From Gammaproteobacteria bacterium (GTDB lineage Bacteria > Pseudomonadota > Gammaproteobacteria > Pseudomonadales > Halieaceae): 64,000 nt of DNA. The stretch lies in the NCBI GenBank assembly GCA_030427085.1, contig JAUHXH010000004.1, forward strand, positions 473,730-537,729. Direction: 5' to 3'. Positions 63,476-64,000 of this stretch are shown in pieces. The notes under the pieces were generated by a model. The model saw only the letters and a program-made list of their open reading frames with translations, was not told where the DNA came from and searched no databases. The position numbers and the translations under genes are program-made. How positions within the stretch are numbered: the stretch's first letter is position 1; each line of letters begins with the position of its first letter.

Positions 63476-64000
63476 ATGGCTAAAGAAGCATTTGAACGTA
63501 CCAAGCCCCACGTCAACGTGGGCACCATCGGTCACGTTGACCACGGTAAAACCACGCTGACTGCGGCACTGACCCGCGTCTGCTCCGAAGTATGGGGCGG
63601 CCAGGCAGTGGCCTTTGACGGTATCGACAACGCGCCGGAAGAGAAAGAGCGTGGTATCACCATCGCGACTTCCCACGTTGAGTACGACTCTCCGAGCCGT
63701 CACTACGCGCACGTAGATTGCCCCGGACACGCGGACTACGTGAAGAACATGATCACCGGTGCGGCGCAGATGGACGGCGCGATCCTGGTATGTGGTGCCA
63801 CCGACGGCCCCATGCCCCAGACTCGCGAGCACATCCTGCTGTCCCGTCAGGTCGGTGTACCTTACATCGTTGTATTCCTGAACAAGGCTGACCTGCTGGC
63901 AGAAGACTGTGGCGGCGCCGATTCAGAAGAATACGAAGAGATGAAAGAACTGGTAGAAATGGAGCTGCGCGAGCTGCTGGACCAGTACGAGTTCCCGGGC
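63476..64000 (+). CDS. tuf: Elongation factor Tu, N-terminal part (gene runs past the window end)
   Basis: The first 175 codons. The GTPase motifs are [10 protein letters not shown] (P-loop), [21 protein letters not shown] (G3), and NKAD (G4), all standard for EF-Tu, which brings aminoacyl-tRNA to the ribosome. The ATG at 63476 has a TAGGAG site upstream at ~63461. It is co-transcribed with three tRNAs, as tufB in E. coli. The frame is open at the right edge. Confidence 0.98.
   Translation, partial: MAKEAFERTKPHVNVGTIGHVDHGKTTLTAALTRVCSEVWGGQAVAFDGIDNAPEEKERGITIATSHVEYDSPSRHYAHVDCPGHADYVKNMITGAAQMDGAILVCGATDGPMPQTREHILLSRQVGVPYIVVFLNKADLLAEDCGGADSEEYEEMKELVEMELRELLDQYEFPG

Overview
The window reads as a stretch of chromosome from a marine gammaproteobacterium of moderately high GC, most like the Halieaceae/Cellvibrionales (OM60/NOR5) group. 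This is an inference from gene content: an nrdR-rib-nusB-thiL-pgpA operon, a liuRABCDE leucine catabolic cluster, PEP-CTERM type sorting-signal proteins with a PrsT-like TPR protein, and a tRNA(Tyr-Gly-Thr)-tuf operon. No phage, IS, integron or CRISPR was seen. The densest accessory part is a surface-glycan cluster at about 10.7-19.6 kb.

Layout. 1-0.7 kb: the end of pntB, its terminator, and a 415-base non-coding stretch with two structured inverted repeats that share a core. 0.7-8.0 kb: a lipoprotein, then nrdR-ribD-ribE-ribBA-ribH-nusB-thiL-pgpA and a retropepsin-like protein. 8.1-10.7 kb: a free-standing ribA, a 2OG-Fe(II) oxygenase, and ispA/xseB. 10.7-19.6 kb: the glycan cluster. Its minus-strand arm has homologs of the enterobacterial common antigen enzymes WecE and WecF around a formyltransferase, then a flippase and a glycosyltransferase whose end overlaps xseB. 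Its plus-strand arm has an RgpF-like protein and two glycosyltransferases. 19.6-36.8 kb: dxs, an SGNH-like protein, a diguanylate cyclase, hslR, a HAD phosphatase, cysQ, small proteins, a metallo-beta-lactamase fold enzyme, an alkA/ada fusion with ogt, a sterol-desaturase-like protein, yaeQ, an aldo/keto reductase, a KefB-type antiporter, a YigZ protein and a lone GH105 hydrolase. 36.9-43.8 kb: liuE-D-C-B-A-R with a recognisable operator. 44-48 kb: a PEP-CTERM-like protein, birA, coaX, a TPR-sulfotransferase and a small secreted protein. 48.5-62 kb: a 1243-residue Ig-like/PKD-like repeat lipoprotein, tRNA-Thr(TGT), a VWA PEP-CTERM protein, PrsT, an RND pump with its adaptor, and another sorting-signal protein. 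62-64 kb: a GDPD, three tRNAs and the start of tuf.

How the genes fit together. The rib genes cover most of flavin synthesis, but the RibBA fusion has lost its cyclohydrolase zinc cysteines and also several DHBP-synthase active-site residues; the separate ribA looks intact. The wecF-formyltransferase-wecE order suggests transfer of a 4-amino-4,6-dideoxygalactose (Fuc4N) unit that is N-formylated rather than N-acetylated. BirA would biotinylate LiuD. Three proteins with C-terminal sorting signals, plus PrsT, imply an exosortase outside the window.

Best leads: (1) the two covarying structured repeats at 382-660, (2) the doubly degenerate RibBA, (3) the WecE/WecF/formyltransferase module joined to xseB-ispA, (4) a Ly6/three-finger-like cysteine motif ending the giant lipoprotein, and (5) an SGNH-like protein without its nucleophile. 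All calls come from reading the sequence; no database search was run.
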